Origin: Planosporangium flavigriseum
Lineage (GTDB): Bacteria > Actinomycetota > Actinomycetes > Mycobacteriales > Micromonosporaceae
Assembly: GCF_011947225.1 (NCBI RefSeq)
Contig: NZ_JAATVW010000022.1
Span: forward strand, 1-64,000
Direction of reading: 5' to 3'
DNA: 64,000 nucleotides
Shown here: positions 44,763 to 53,921 of the stretch, one piece after another
How the letters are laid out: every line of letters starts with the position of its first letter
Numbering within the stretch: the first letter of the stretch is position 1
Notes under the pieces: model-generated
The model's input: the letters and a program-made list of their open reading frames with translations, nothing else
Told to the model about the DNA's origin: nothing
Database searches by the model: none
Program-made: the position numbers and the translations under genes

Positions 44763-45710
44763 CTAGCTCCAGAGCGTCACGTGAATCGACGGCTTGAAAT
44801 GGCGCACGGTGACCCCGGAGTCGCGCAACATGGCCTGGGTAGCGCGAGGTGTGGTAACGAAACGCGCCAACTCGGCCGCCGTCGGCGGCGCCTGTTCCGC
44901 CGTCAGGGTGAGGATGCTCCAGGTGCCTTGGGCCTGGATCGGGACACGCCGAAGGTCGCCGTGGACCAGGGCCTGCGCGACGGCGAACGATAAGGCCAGG
45001 GCTAGTCCTTTGCCGCGCTTGGCTTCTTCGACCGCGGCCGCGTGGCTCTGGAAGATGCGCTGATGACCCTCGGGGACGTTGATTCGGCGCAGTATGTCTG
45101 GAATTACGCCCGTATCGTAAGCCGCTGACGGACCGAGTAACCACCTTTGTTCTCGGAGAGCGTTGACGCCCGGCTGGAGTCTGGTCATCGGGTGGTCCGG
45201 CGCTGCCACGGCGACAACCTGGTAATTCAGGAAGTGGGCGCTGGTGATCGAGGCGTCCAAACTGGCCGGGCGCGGACCGATTGCCGCGTCGACCGTTCGG
45301 GTCAGCAAGAGCTTTTCGAAGCGGCCGGGATCATGGCTGCTGAGCTCAACGTCCAGATCGTTCGCACGGTCAGCGAAGAGCTCGATCAGGCCGGGCGCGG
45401 CGTGTTCGGCGAACAGGGCCTCCGTGGCTACCCGCAGCAGCCGCCGGCCACCGCCGGCTTGGCGTACCTCGATGATGGTGCGATCTTGCAGATTGAGCAT
45501 CTCCGTCGCTCTGCTGGCCAGGCGCAGCCCGCCTGGTGTGAAAGCCAGACCCGAGGAGGTCCGGACGAACAGCTTGTCGCCGAACTCCTTGCGCAATTGA
45601 CCGATGTGCAAGGACACCGCGGCCTCGGATACCTGTAGGTCGGCTGCCGCGTGCTTTACCGAACCCAGCCGTACTACCGCAGCGAAGGCGCGCAACTGAG
45701 TCGGTGTCAC
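44763..45710 (-). CDS. LysR-type transcriptional regulator
   Basis: A 315-aa protein from GTG 45710. The N-terminal winged helix-turn-helix reads TPTQLRAFAAVVRLGSVKHA and AADLQVSEAAVSLHIGQLRK, followed by the linker and a two-lobed co-inducer domain (LIELFADRANDLDVELSSHD onward). It converges on coxL2 with a 40-nt gap. LysR-type proteins of CO- and CO2-linked loci (CbbR-like) often control neighbouring operons, so it is the best candidate regulator of the three cox units, although the palindromes are not next to its own gene. Confidence 0.9.
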   Translation of the reverse strand: MTPTQLRAFAAVVRLGSVKHAAADLQVSEAAVSLHIGQLRKEFGDKLFVRTSSGLAFTPGGLRLASRATEMLNLQDRTIIEVRQAGGGRRLLRVATEALFAEHAAPGLIELFADRANDLDVELSSHDPGRFEKLLLTRTVDAAIGPRPASLDASITSAHFLNYQVVAVAAPDHPMTRLQPGVNALREQRWLLGPSAAYDTGVIPDILRRINVPEGHQRIFQSHAAAVEEAKRGKGLALALSFAVAQALVHGDLRRVPIQAQGTWSILTLTAEQAPPTAAELARFVTTPRATQAMLRDSGVTVRHFKPSIHVTLWS

Positions 45711-46431
45711 ACCCTTCTCCCCAGCCGCAGCAACGACCGATCGGACCCCGGCCTATCGTAGATCCACATGGGGGCGGTCCGACAGAGGGTAAAACCGAGC
45801 CATTTCGTCCCGTGTGGCGGTGGGCTTCGACGTGGCGCAGGGCCAGGATGGCGGGCACGGTCACGGTGGCCTGACACGGGCACCGGCGCAGCGTCATAAG
45901 GATCTTTCGAATTGATGGTCAATCAGGCGGTGATCCCGTTCTGGTCCCCGCGTCTTGCGGTGCGATGTCCCGCTGATGACGTGGCTGAGGGCGCTGAGGC
46001 AGCGGACGGGCGACTCGGGAACCGGCCCGGACTGGACGACAGGCACCGTACTTAACTATGCGTGGTGACAGGCGTGGTAACAGCGAACGCCCACCATGCC
46101 AGCTCGTCCCACTCAATACCTCGGGTCCGCCGAGGACGCACAGCGCCGAGGGCTGCTGATGTCAGTGGGCCGGCAGGCGGCCGGCGGCGAGCTGGGCGCG
46201 CGGGGTGGCAGCCACGCCGCGCCGTAGCGCGAGGTGCGCGCCGCGGTGGCAGGGCTTTTCGCCTCCGGCCGGGGTGGTCCGGCCCCGGGATGGCCAAGAT
46301 CCGTAGGGTCGTCACGGTGGGTGAGTGGTCGGGCGGGATGGCAACAGCTCGTGACGGTTGCGACAATGCTTATCTAGGACTGCAAGTTGTTACGCCGCAA
46401 CGGATTCCGACTGCCAAGACGAGGTTAGACC
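45711..46431. other. 721-nt region without a supported gene
   Basis: Upstream of the divergent LysR and DUF47 genes I find only weak frames. One 45-aa frame from ATG 46096 (PARPTQYLGSAEDAQRRGLL) ends at 46233 and has no ribosome binding site. The part 46330-46431 is AT-richer and probably holds the promoter of the DUF47 gene. No palindrome like the cox operators is present. Confidence 0.4.
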
Positions 46432-47058
46432 GTGCGATTCACGCCGAGTGCCAATGACGACCGGTTCTACGAGTTTTTCTCCAAAGCGGCGGCAAATCTC
46501 GTCCGCGGCACCGAACTGCTCAACGAGCTGGCCCTGCCCGATGCCGACGTGCAGTCGATCAGCGAGCGCTTGATCGAGGTCGAGCACGACAGCGATGCGA
46601 TCACCCACGAGCTGTACAACAAGGTCAATGCCAGGGACGCCACGCCGTTCGACCGAGCGGACATCTGGCGACTCGGCTCCCAACTCGACGACGTGATGGA
46701 CCACCTCGAAGCCGTCGGCAGTCTGCTCTACCTGTACGGGCTGACCACGTTGCCGACGTTGCCGCGCGAGATACACGAGATCGTCAGAGTGCTCGACCAG
46801 CAGGCCAGGGTGACGGCCGAGGCGATGCCCCGGCTGAAAACCATGACGGACCTGCGGGAGTACTGGGTCGAGTGCAATCGTCTGGAAGACGAGGGTGACC
46901 GCGCCTACCGGATGCTGCTGGTGCGCCTGTTCTCCGGCGAGTATGACGCGCTGACCGTGCTGAAGATGAAAGAGGTCGCCGACGAGTTAGAGGCGGCCTG
47001 CGACGCCTTCGAACACGTTGCCCATACGGTCGAGACCATCGCCGTCAAAAAGTCCTGA
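46432..47058 (+). CDS. DUF47 (PhoU-like) family protein
   Basis: A 208-aa all-helical protein from GTG 46432. [58 protein letters not shown] and [20 protein letters not shown] are the four repeated E/D-x3-D-type helices of the DUF47 family, distant relatives of PhoU. Members usually sit beside a PiT-type phosphate transporter and regulate it. No transporter gene is next to it here, but a PhoD phosphatase is encoded about 0.5 kb away. Confidence 0.9.
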   Translation: MRFTPSANDDRFYEFFSKAAANLVRGTELLNELALPDADVQSISERLIEVEHDSDAITHELYNKVNARDATPFDRADIWRLGSQLDDVMDHLEAVGSLLYLYGLTTLPTLPREIHEIVRVLDQQARVTAEAMPRLKTMTDLREYWVECNRLEDEGDRAYRMLLVRLFSGEYDALTVLKMKEVADELEAACDAFEHVAHTVETIAVKKS

Positions 47059-47475
47059 CGTGCGGCGCGTGGCGCCGAATCCTTGAGGCGCAAATCGGGA
47101 CGCCTCGCCGAGCGCCCACAGCACCCCACCGGTCGTCACCGCCATAAGCGCGACGGCGGCGGCGAGGGTCAGCCCGTCGGGGGCGATCAGCGACTGGCCG
47201 CGCAGCGCCTGCCAAGTGGCCAGCAGAGTGAGTCCGGCGTATGCCGCAGCCAGCACGGCGATCAGTTGGACCCGTACCCGTTCGTCGTGCAGCCGGCGGA
47301 TCCGGCGGGCGCCGAGGGCGAGTGCGAACGCGGCCAGTGGTAAGGCCTGGAGCGCATGCATGCCGACGAAGTGGCCGACGCGCAGGTCGCCGCCGGTGGT
47401 GCTCCACCCCGACGGCGGACCGGTTGTGGCACCGGTGGTTCCCCGAACTGCTGGAGCATTTCTGAACGAGCCTCG
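46987..47475 (-). pseudogene. 5'-truncated membrane protein
   Basis: The minus-strand frame runs through [20 protein letters not shown] and [19 protein letters not shown], then hydrophobic segments [21 protein letters not shown] and [21 protein letters not shown]. This looks like the C-terminal third of an actinobacterial multi-spanning membrane protein whose first helices are missing, since no start codon lies upstream of the GGDLR block. Its end overlaps the DUF47 gene antisense by about 70 nt. Confidence 0.45.
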
Positions 47476-47549
47476 CTGGCAGCCGCCGGGATTGACGCCG
47501 TTCTCGGGGCGGCCCCACTGCCGGGTGGGGCCGCCCGCGCTGTTGGTGG

Positions 47550-49196
47550 CTAGACCCGGTGCATGGCCGGGGCGCCGGCCGGGGTAACGAAGGAGGCCGC
47601 TGCCGAGATGGGAGCGTCGGGCCGCTGGACGTAGGGCATTGACATGAAGTCGGAGCGGAGTTCGTCGCGGGTGTACTTCATCCTGACGTAACCGCGGCGG
47701 TTCTGGATGAATTTGATGTGCGGGTTCTCGGCGAGTACGGTCGCGCCGCCATTGACCGTGTCGCTGCCGTCGTCGCCCGAGGTGACCGAGGTGGTGACCA
47801 GCTCGACGCCGACGGTGGCCGAGTCGGGGTTGGCGAAGTCGGCCTTGATCTCGTTGGCGAAGTGCATGTGGACGTCACCCGTGAGGACGACCGCGTTGTG
47901 CCGGCGTGCGGCCCAGGTGTCGCGGATGCTGTCGCGGTCGTAGCCGTACCCGTCCCAGCCGTCAGAACCGAGGGTCTCGACGGGGCCCGCGGTGATGTCC
48001 CGCTTGGCGAAGAACACGCCCTGCGGCAGGATCTGCCAGGTAGCCCGGGACTGCCGGAGGCCGTCGAGCAGCCAGGCGCGTTGTTCGGCGCCGAGGATGG
48101 TGCGGTTGGGGGAGTTGTACTCGTCCTTGCGGTTGGAGAACCACCAGGTTGAGCCGTTCGTGTTGCCGGCCTGGCGGTCCCGGAAGGACCGCTCGTCGAG
48201 GACGTGAATGTCGGCCAGCGAGCCCCACCGTAGGCGCCGGTAGAGCTTGATGTCTGGGCCGTTGGGTATGGAGGCCCGGCGCAGCGGCATGTTCTCGTAG
48301 TAGGCCTTGGCGGCCGCGGCGCGGCGTGCGGCGAAGGCGTCGGACGGCACGCCGTTCTTGTCGTAGACGCCGGCCCAGTTGTCCTGCACCTCGTGGTCAT
48401 CCCAGGTGACGATCCAGGGCGCGGCGGCGTGGAGTTGCTGGGTCTCGGGCTCGTTCTTGTACAGGGCGTAGCGTGCGCGGTACTGGGCCAGGGAGACGCA
48501 GGTGGAGCCGGGGTGGACGCGGAAGCGGCCGGCCACGCCCGCACCCTCGTAGATGTAGTCGCCGAGTTCGAAGACGACGTCCGGGTTCTCCTCTGCGGCG
48601 TGCCGATAGGCGGTGAAGTAGCCGCCTTCGTAGTGCGAGCAGGAGACGGCGACGGCGTGCAGGTCGCGGTGGTTGCCAGGGGCCGGGCTGGTGAGGGTGC
48701 GACCGACCGGCGAGAGATGGCCGCCGACGCGGAAGCGGTACCAGTACTCGTGACCCGGCTGCAGGCCCTCGACCTCGACGTGGACGGAGTGCGCCCATTC
48801 GGGAACGGCGGGCGCCACGCCGGAGCGGACGATGTGGCGGAACTGAGGGTCGCGGGCGAGCTGCCAGCTGACGTCGATGTTCTGACTGGGCATCCCGCCG
48901 GCGCCGTCCTCGGCGAGCGGGTCGATGGCGAGGCGGGTCCACAGGACCACGCCGTCGGGAGTGGGATCGCCGGAGGCGACGCCGAGCCGGAACGGGTCCT
49001 GCCCGGTCCAGCTGGGCGACGTGTGCCCGGTGGCGGCGGCCGCGGCGCTACCGCGGCCGCCGAGTCCTACCGCGAGGCCGGCGGCGAGGCTGACCCCGAC
49101 GAAGGTGCGACGGCTGTATTGCCTGCGTCGCGCCGCGTTCGCGCCCTGGTCGGGGGCGACTAGGCGCAGTGGGCCGCTGTTGTCGGTTTCGCTCAT
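47550..49196 (-). CDS. phoD: PhoD-type alkaline phosphatase/phosphodiesterase, Tat-exported
   Basis: 548 aa from ATG 49196 with AAGGAG 10 nt upstream. The N-terminus is a Tat signal: [20 protein letters not shown] (twin Arg, then a hydrophobic stretch and AAAAA region). PhoD blocks are [78 protein letters not shown] and [14 protein letters not shown]. The enzyme releases phosphate from monoesters and diesters outside the cell, using calcium and iron. Long open frames upstream of the ATG are non-coding and were left out. Confidence 0.93.
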   Translation of the reverse strand: MSETDNSGPLRLVAPDQGANAARRRQYSRRTFVGVSLAAGLAVGLGGRGSAAAAATGHTSPSWTGQDPFRLGVASGDPTPDGVVLWTRLAIDPLAEDGAGGMPSQNIDVSWQLARDPQFRHIVRSGVAPAVPEWAHSVHVEVEGLQPGHEYWYRFRVGGHLSPVGRTLTSPAPGNHRDLHAVAVSCSHYEGGYFTAYRHAAEENPDVVFELGDYIYEGAGVAGRFRVHPGSTCVSLAQYRARYALYKNEPETQQLHAAAPWIVTWDDHEVQDNWAGVYDKNGVPSDAFAARRAAAAKAYYENMPLRRASIPNGPDIKLYRRLRWGSLADIHVLDERSFRDRQAGNTNGSTWWFSNRKDEYNSPNRTILGAEQRAWLLDGLRQSRATWQILPQGVFFAKRDITAGPVETLGSDGWDGYGYDRDSIRDTWAARRHNAVVLTGDVHMHFANEIKADFANPDSATVGVELVTTSVTSGDDGSDTVNGGATVLAENPHIKFIQNRRGYVRMKYTRDELRSDFMSMPYVQRPDAPISAAASFVTPAGAPAMHRV

Positions 49197-49405
49197 TGGT
49201 GCGGATCTCCTTGCAGGTGCGGGTCGTGCGTCCGGCGGCTGACGCCGCCAAGGAACACGGAACCCGATCTTGAGCGGAGCCGACAGGAGCAGTACTAAGT
49301 CTGGGAGTTGAACAAGTGGGAAACCCACGCCGAGGATGTCGGTGGGAACGGGGCGCGCCCTCGGTGGAGATCCCTCCACAACCTGCGGGCCGCCGTTGCC
49401 GTGCT
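49197..49405. other. upstream region of phoD
   Basis: Intergenic DNA containing the phoD ribosome binding site at about 49207-49212. No Pho box direct repeat was recognised by eye. It ends at the tRNA-like fragment. Confidence 0.3.
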
Positions 49406-49448
49406 CTGGGGTCAAGGGGCCGTCGGTCAAAATCCGGCCGTTCCCACA
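49406..49448 (+). other. degenerate tRNA-Pro 3' fragment, candidate second att site
   Basis: CTGGGGTCAAGGGGCCGTCG, then GTCAAAATCCGGCCGTTCCC and ACA, is a direct repeat of the fragment at 24877-24918 with about five differences (one G lost, T to C in the variable loop, TTC to TCA in the T-loop, altered acceptor strand). It no longer folds into a good T-arm and acceptor. It is in the same orientation, and the 24.5 kb between the copies includes the whole CO dehydrogenase locus. Confidence 0.5.
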
Positions 49449-49454
49449 CAGGTA

Positions 49455-49487
49455 AGAGGGCATATCCGAGTGATGGATATGCCCTCT
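49455..49487. terminator. strong hairpin after the tRNA-like fragment
   Basis: AGAGGGCATATCC (49455-49467) and GGATATGCCCTCT (49475-49487) form a perfect 13-bp stem with a 7-nt loop. There is no T-run, but the position just after a tRNA-like 3' end matches that of the terminator at 24931. It may end transcription or mark an element boundary. Confidence 0.5.
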
Positions 49488-49598
49488 CGTCGTCTCTGGG
49501 TGACTAATAGGTCCTAACAGAATGGTCATGCGCGAGCCGACTGGCGGCCGGACGGAAGATCCGACCAAATGGGGGAGGTGCGGCCGAGCGCAGTCTCT

Positions 49599-50087
49599 AT
49601 GATCACGGCCGTGAACACAGAACCCATCACCATTGATGGCGTAGCAGGCCCGGTTGTCGTCGCCACCAACGCACTCTGGGGCCACCGCGCGCTCACGGTC
49701 GGCGGCCAGCCGGCGCCCCGGGTCGGTAAGCACCAGTACACGCTGCCGGCCACGGCCGGCGGTACCGTCTACGCCACCGTGCGGAGCGCATACGGCGACC
49801 CTTACCCGACCGTGGAGGTCAATGGCGTACGGCACCGTACCGGGCCGAAGATACCCGTCGTTCTGAGAGTCCTGTCGCTGCTGCCGTTCGCGCTGGCCAT
49901 TGGCGGGGGTCTCGTCGGTGGACTGTTCGGAGCGCTGGGCGTCCTGGCCAACGTGGCCGTCGCCCGTACCCGGATCCCGTCGATCGTCAAAGCGCTGATC
50001 ATGGTTGGCGTCGCCGTCGTCGCGTGCCTGGTCATGCTCGCGGTCGCGGTCGCCCTCGCGCTGAGCGGAGTGACCAGCCAGAGCTAG
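49599..50087 (+). CDS. two-TM membrane protein of unknown function
   Basis: About 162 aa from ATG 49599 (GTG 49611 possible). The first 95 residues are soluble and strand-rich (ITIDGVAGPVVVATNALWGH, GTVYATVRSAYGDPYPTVEV). Two transmembrane helices follow (LPFALAIGGGLVGGLFGALG and VGVAVVACLVMLAVAVALAL) separated by VAVARTRIPSIVKAL. I recall similar proteins in actinomycetes but no assigned function. Confidence 0.7.
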   Translation: MITAVNTEPITIDGVAGPVVVATNALWGHRALTVGGQPAPRVGKHQYTLPATAGGTVYATVRSAYGDPYPTVEVNGVRHRTGPKIPVVLRVLSLLPFALAIGGGLVGGLFGALGVLANVAVARTRIPSIVKALIMVGVAVVACLVMLAVAVALALSGVTSQS

Positions 50088-50464
50088 AAGCGGCGCCTCC
50101 GGCGGCCAAAGCGGCTGCCCTGGAACCCGCCAGTTGCCTCCGGCAGCCAGGGCCTCTGGCCCTGGACCCGGGCGCTTCGGGATGCCCTCAGGTGGGGGAG
50201 TGAGGTCCACAGGCGGCGCGGGGAGAAATCTGGAATACAACCTTGTCGAAACGACCGTCTCGCACCTCTGTAGACCAACGAGCACAGCGTCTTGACCTGC
50301 TCATATAGCGCGGTAGCGTCCGAGTCAGCGCAAGGTTCCGTTGACACCCGCCGGGTCGGCGTACGCGCTTTCGACCGGCCCCGGTCGAAAGCCCTGTGTC
50401 AGTGCGGGTCGGCCCCCGTATGCTGGCCGGGGTAGCCCACACCCCGCCCTTGGTGGAGGTCCCG
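50088..50464. other. 377-nt intergenic region with operator-like palindrome
   Basis: There is no supported gene. 50094-50165 is rich in imperfect inverted repeats of GGC/GCC type that may terminate the upstream gene. The right half contains the palindrome at 50367-50392 and the GGAGG ribosome binding site of the antitoxin gene. Confidence 0.4.
50367..50392. promoter_or_regulatory. palindrome upstream of the antitoxin gene, candidate operator
   Basis: GCTTTCGACCGG and CCGGTCGAAAGC are exact reverse complements separated by CC, a 26-bp palindrome 73 nt before the antitoxin ATG. Toxin-antitoxin operons are usually controlled by their own antitoxin binding such a site, but many antitoxins of this kind lack a DNA-binding domain, so another regulator is possible. 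Confidence 0.45.
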
Positions 50465-50662
50465 ATGAGCACACCCGACGCGGACTACTCTGGCTACCCG
50501 CCGCCCCGGCCGTACATGTCCGTCGAAGAGCTGCTGGCGGCGAAGAACACCCAGCCGATCCGTTCCCTGGACGACCTCGCCGCTGACACCTTCGAGTCGG
50601 ACGAGGAGCTGGAGGAGTTCCTGGCCTTCACGTACGCCGAGCGCCGCCGCGACGTCGCCTGA
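50465..50662 (+). CDS. antitoxin-like protein (VapB role)
   Basis: A 65-aa acidic protein from ATG 50465 with GGAGG 5-6 nt upstream. The core YMSVEELLAAKNTQPIRSLD and ADTFESDEELEEFLAFTYAE forms two helices typical of small antitoxins that wrap a PIN toxin. There is no DNA-binding ribbon-helix-helix. It lies 8 nt before a broken PIN-domain gene, so it is now an antitoxin without a working partner. Confidence 0.7.
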   Translation: MSTPDADYSGYPPPRPYMSVEELLAAKNTQPIRSLDDLAADTFESDEELEEFLAFTYAERRRDVA

Positions 50663-50670
50663 GCGCGGCC

Positions 50671-51074
50671 GTGCAACCTGTCATCCTCGACACCGACGTC
50701 GCCTCGCTGTCCCACAAGCGCAAGCTCAGCGGTCCGTTGGCCACCGGCTCATCGGACGCAAGCCGCTGATCACCTTCGTGACCTACGGTGAGCTGACCAA
50801 GTGGACCGAGATCCGCCACTGGGGCCCGCGCAGCCGCCAGGAACTCGCCGACTGGCTCTCCGGCATCCCGGTCCTGCCCGGCGACGAAGCCGTCGGCACC
50901 GTCTGGGGCCGCCTGTCGGCCGCAGGCATCCAGCGCGGACGGCCCCGCCCGATCAACGACATGTGGATCGCGGCCTGCGCCATTACCTACGATCTGCCGC
51001 TGGCCACGCTCAACCTTAAAGACTACGAGGACTTCAAGGCCCACCACGGCCTGCGTATCCTTGGCGCCGAATAG
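50671..51074 (+). pseudogene. VapC-like PIN-domain toxin, frameshifted
   Basis: GTG 50671 begins VQPVILDTDVASLSHKRKLS (the first PIN Asp in DTD). A single-base loss near 50740 then shifts the frame to a stop after GSSDASR. The other frame continues RLIGRKPLITFVTYGELTKW (acidic Glu), and INDMWIAACAITYDLPLATL holds the later Asp, to the stop at 51074. With one base restored it would be a normal PIN ribonuclease of about 134 aa. Unless the sequence has an error, the toxin is inactive. Confidence 0.8.
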
Positions 51075-51203
51075 TCAACGGGCAGCGGCCAAGCCCGAGA
51101 ATGCCGCCCAGGCGAGCCGGCCGGGTTGTGGCGACCGCGTCGAGGGAAGCGGCAACCGGCTCGACGCCGTCGGTGCGGCCGTCGCCCGTTGCTCTTTGAG
51201 AAA

Positions 51204-53921
51204 CTAAAGACGCGTCCGCAGGCGCGCGATGGGCTGGCGTCGAGAGAGGTCGATGGCGACCAGCCGGCCGGTCTGGTCCCACACGGCGAGGGTGTCGGCG
51301 AGTTTTCGAACGCCAATGCCGGCGACGGTGGCGGGAAATACGACTCGCAGGTTGCTGTCGGGGATCTCGACCGTAGTGCGATCGGGTTCGTCGATGCGTA
51401 GGCCGAACACCCCGCCGCTGGCGAGCAGTGTCGGCTTGGTGCTCGTGATCCATGGGCCCAAGCGGTGGCCGGTGACGTCGTAGGTGTCGGTGCTCTCGTC
51501 GTGTTTAGTGGTGAGCAGCGTTGCCGATGCGAGTACCGCGACGTTGGCGGTTCCGTCGAGGTTGACGGGCTGCCGGGACCGCAGCATGAGCGAGGGCAGG
51601 TCCCAGCGCCACACCTGAGTGCTCGCCTCACCGAGGGACAGCGGGTCGGTGACCCGGACCAGGGCGGCGAGGCTGGTTGGACTGCGGTCGATGTGCAGCA
51701 GTTCGATTGTGGAGTCCAGTTCACGCCAGGCGATGCGGGGCGTGGTATCGACCAGGTCGATGAATGCGATGCCATCGTCGTCGAGCACCGTGAGCAGCGC
51801 GCCGTCGTAGTCGGGCAGTATGTGGTGTGCGGTGACCACGACGGGTGGCCCGAGTCGGCGGGTGGTCAGGTCGAGCCTTCGGAGCTCGCAGGTGCGGCCG
51901 CGCCGTGCGACCAGCAAGACGTTGGCGCCGTGGTCGGCGACGACGAGTTGGTGCGCGGGGGCGTCCCAGCTGGCGCGGGTCCGGCCGTCGAGGCCTATCA
52001 GGCGTACGCCGAAATCGCCGTGCGCGGTGATGATCATGCGGCCCGACAGCGTGACTGCGTCGTGGAGCGGCAGCTGTCCCGGGTCACCGGTGGTCGTGAT
52101 GTCCACTCTGGAACCGAGCACAGACCCCCGCCCAGTCGGTACCGGTGGCAGGTCGGCCGCTGCCAGTCGGTCGGCGCGGTCGCGGAGCGCGCGGGTGATC
52201 CGTTTGTGACCGCTGGGCTCGCTGACGGCGTTGGCGGCGGGATCGCGTACCAGGAGACGGAGCGCGGCGGTGCACAGCCGTCGGTCCTGTGCGGCGTCGG
52301 CGCAGCGCAGTTCGGCCAGCGCGGAGACGAAGCCGCGCTGCGCCGACGCCAACTCCTGGTCCCGGCCATCGAGCAGCGCGACCGCGGTGGTCATGGTGTC
52401 GCTGGTCGGTTGCCACGTGGCCAGGTGCGCGAACAGGTACCCCGCGGTATGGCCACCGAGTGCCATGCCGGCCTGGATGTTCGCCACCACGAGCGGGCGC
52501 AGCTCTTCGTCGGGCCAGGCCGCGTCGACAGCCCCGCCATGGTCTCCGGCGGCCTGCAGCGCGTGTACCCATTTGGCACGCAGTTGCCTCGCCGCAGCGG
52601 TGTCTACCTGGGCCAGCCGCTCGATGGCGCCGGCGAACGCACCCCGGGCCCGCGCCACCTGGACCGCGCGGTCCCGGTCGCCGGCTCGCCACCACAGTCG
52701 TACCACCAGATTCGGGTCGAGTTCACGTCCCTCGGCGAGCGTGGCAGCGAGGCGGGCTTGATCGTTCCGCTCCAGCAGCCCGACCGCCTCGGCCGACTCA
52801 TCCAGCAGGTCGGCAAGCACGAATGCGGACTCCTCGATACGTCCGGCGCGTTCCAGTTCGGTGGCGGCCTGCCGGTACAGCGTTCGTAGGCGATTCTGCG
52901 CCCCCGGGTCGAGCGGGATCCCGCTACCGGTCCCGAGATGCGGGTGTGGCACCAGGTCACCCGTGCGTGGTCGGGGAAGCCGAAGCGTGAGGGCGCCGCC
53001 CTTACCGCCGACCGCGATCGCCTCACGCAGGGCGGTGTCCCAGTCGCGCCGGCTGAACGCGGCGTTGAGCCGACGCAGGTACCGCTGCTGCGCGCGAGCC
53101 GCCAGCCCGGCGGCCGGGCTGGCCAGCACGAGCCGGGCCAGCAGCGCGCCCCACCGCCCTCCTGCGCTACCGGGCCGCCCGGCCGCCGCTACCTCGCCGC
53201 CGGCCCAGCGGTAGGCGGCGCCCTGATCGGTTCCGGTACGTGCACCGCGCAGCAACGCCACCCCGAGGCCGACGACGACCGGCACGATCAGGTGACTGTT
53301 GGAGGCTGCCACCAGCGCGCCGATGATGCATACGACGGCAACCAGGGCGGCGGTGAGCAGGGCGGCCCGACCGGGACCGGCGCCGGGCGGCCGACTGCGA
53401 CGGTTCGATCGGGTAGCGGTGGTGAGCAGCCGGCGGGTCCGAGGTGACGGCTGCGCGATGCCGGCCAGTGTCCGCAGGTCAGGTGCTGGCGGGGGCGGTT
53501 GCCAGGGCGGCGGTGTCACAGCCGCGGTGGCCGGGCGGTCCAGCGCCGCGACCGGTTCGATCCGCAGGTTGCTCAGGTCGAACCAGGAGTCCCGGTCGAC
53601 AGGGGTCAGCTCCGTCCGGCTGAACCGGGTAGTCGTAGCCGCATGTGGGATCAGCACGTCGCCGGGCCGGGCGTCAGCGGTGGGCGTTCCGTCAGCGTGT
53701 AGGACGCCGTCGCTGTCGACGAGGACGAGGCCGGGGGACAGTTCCGCACGTACCTCGACCGCTCGGTCGTACTCCAGCAGCCACGCTCCGTTGGGTAACT
53801 CGAACAGCGCGGCGGCGGGTTGCCACGCCTCGATGACGCGTTGACGGGCCTCAGGCTCTCCGAGCAGGGGTACGTCGATCACGAGGGCGCGGGCCTGGAG
53901 CCTGCCGCGGAACGCGCTCAT
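51204..53921 (-). CDS. bpX6-type protein with membrane segment and C-terminal beta-propeller
   Basis: 905 aa from ATG 53921, which overlaps the preceding stop (ATGA). The first 160 residues (RARALVIDVPLLGE-like start, then LFELPNGAWLLEYDRAVEVR) match the bpX6 domain named in MoxR-vWA-beta-propeller systems. A proline-rich linker and two hydrophobic helices follow (ALLTAALVAVVCIIGALVAA and IVPVVVGLGVALL). A helical repeat region lies at about 300-560 (RAGRIEESAFVLADLLDESA, WWRAGDRDRAVQVARARG). The C-terminal 300 residues are beta-propeller blades (GVRLIGLDGRTRASWDAPAH, LTVLDDDGIAFIDLVDTT, LAVWDQTGRLVAIDLS). It is probably the membrane-linked platform of the system. Confidence 0.75.
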   Translation of the reverse strand: MSAFRGRLQARALVIDVPLLGEPEARQRVIEAWQPAAALFELPNGAWLLEYDRAVEVRAELSPGLVLVDSDGVLHADGTPTADARPGDVLIPHAATTTRFSRTELTPVDRDSWFDLSNLRIEPVAALDRPATAAVTPPPWQPPPPAPDLRTLAGIAQPSPRTRRLLTTATRSNRRSRPPGAGPGRAALLTAALVAVVCIIGALVAASNSHLIVPVVVGLGVALLRGARTGTDQGAAYRWAGGEVAAAGRPGSAGGRWGALLARLVLASPAAGLAARAQQRYLRRLNAAFSRRDWDTALREAIAVGGKGGALTLRLPRPRTGDLVPHPHLGTGSGIPLDPGAQNRLRTLYRQAATELERAGRIEESAFVLADLLDESAEAVGLLERNDQARLAATLAEGRELDPNLVVRLWWRAGDRDRAVQVARARGAFAGAIERLAQVDTAAARQLRAKWVHALQAAGDHGGAVDAAWPDEELRPLVVANIQAGMALGGHTAGYLFAHLATWQPTSDTMTTAVALLDGRDQELASAQRGFVSALAELRCADAAQDRRLCTAALRLLVRDPAANAVSEPSGHKRITRALRDRADRLAAADLPPVPTGRGSVLGSRVDITTTGDPGQLPLHDAVTLSGRMIITAHGDFGVRLIGLDGRTRASWDAPAHQLVVADHGANVLLVARRGRTCELRRLDLTTRRLGPPVVVTAHHILPDYDGALLTVLDDDGIAFIDLVDTTPRIAWRELDSTIELLHIDRSPTSLAALVRVTDPLSLGEASTQVWRWDLPSLMLRSRQPVNLDGTANVAVLASATLLTTKHDESTDTYDVTGHRLGPWITSTKPTLLASGGVFGLRIDEPDRTTVEIPDSNLRVVFPATVAGIGVRKLADTLAVWDQTGRLVAIDLSRRQPIARLRTRL

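Noticed and set aside
46096-46233. 45-aa ORF upstream of the DUF47 gene
   Set aside because: No ribosome binding site and no neighbour coupling; composition fits chance in high-GC DNA.
49406-49448. A functional tRNA gene
   Set aside because: Only a 3' half is present, with mutations that break the T-arm and acceptor stem, and no 5' half upstream.
49197-50285. N-terminal extension of the PhoD frame up to 50285
   Set aside because: It would pass through the tRNA-like fragment and run antisense to the membrane protein gene; the Tat signal and ribosome binding site fix the start at 49196.
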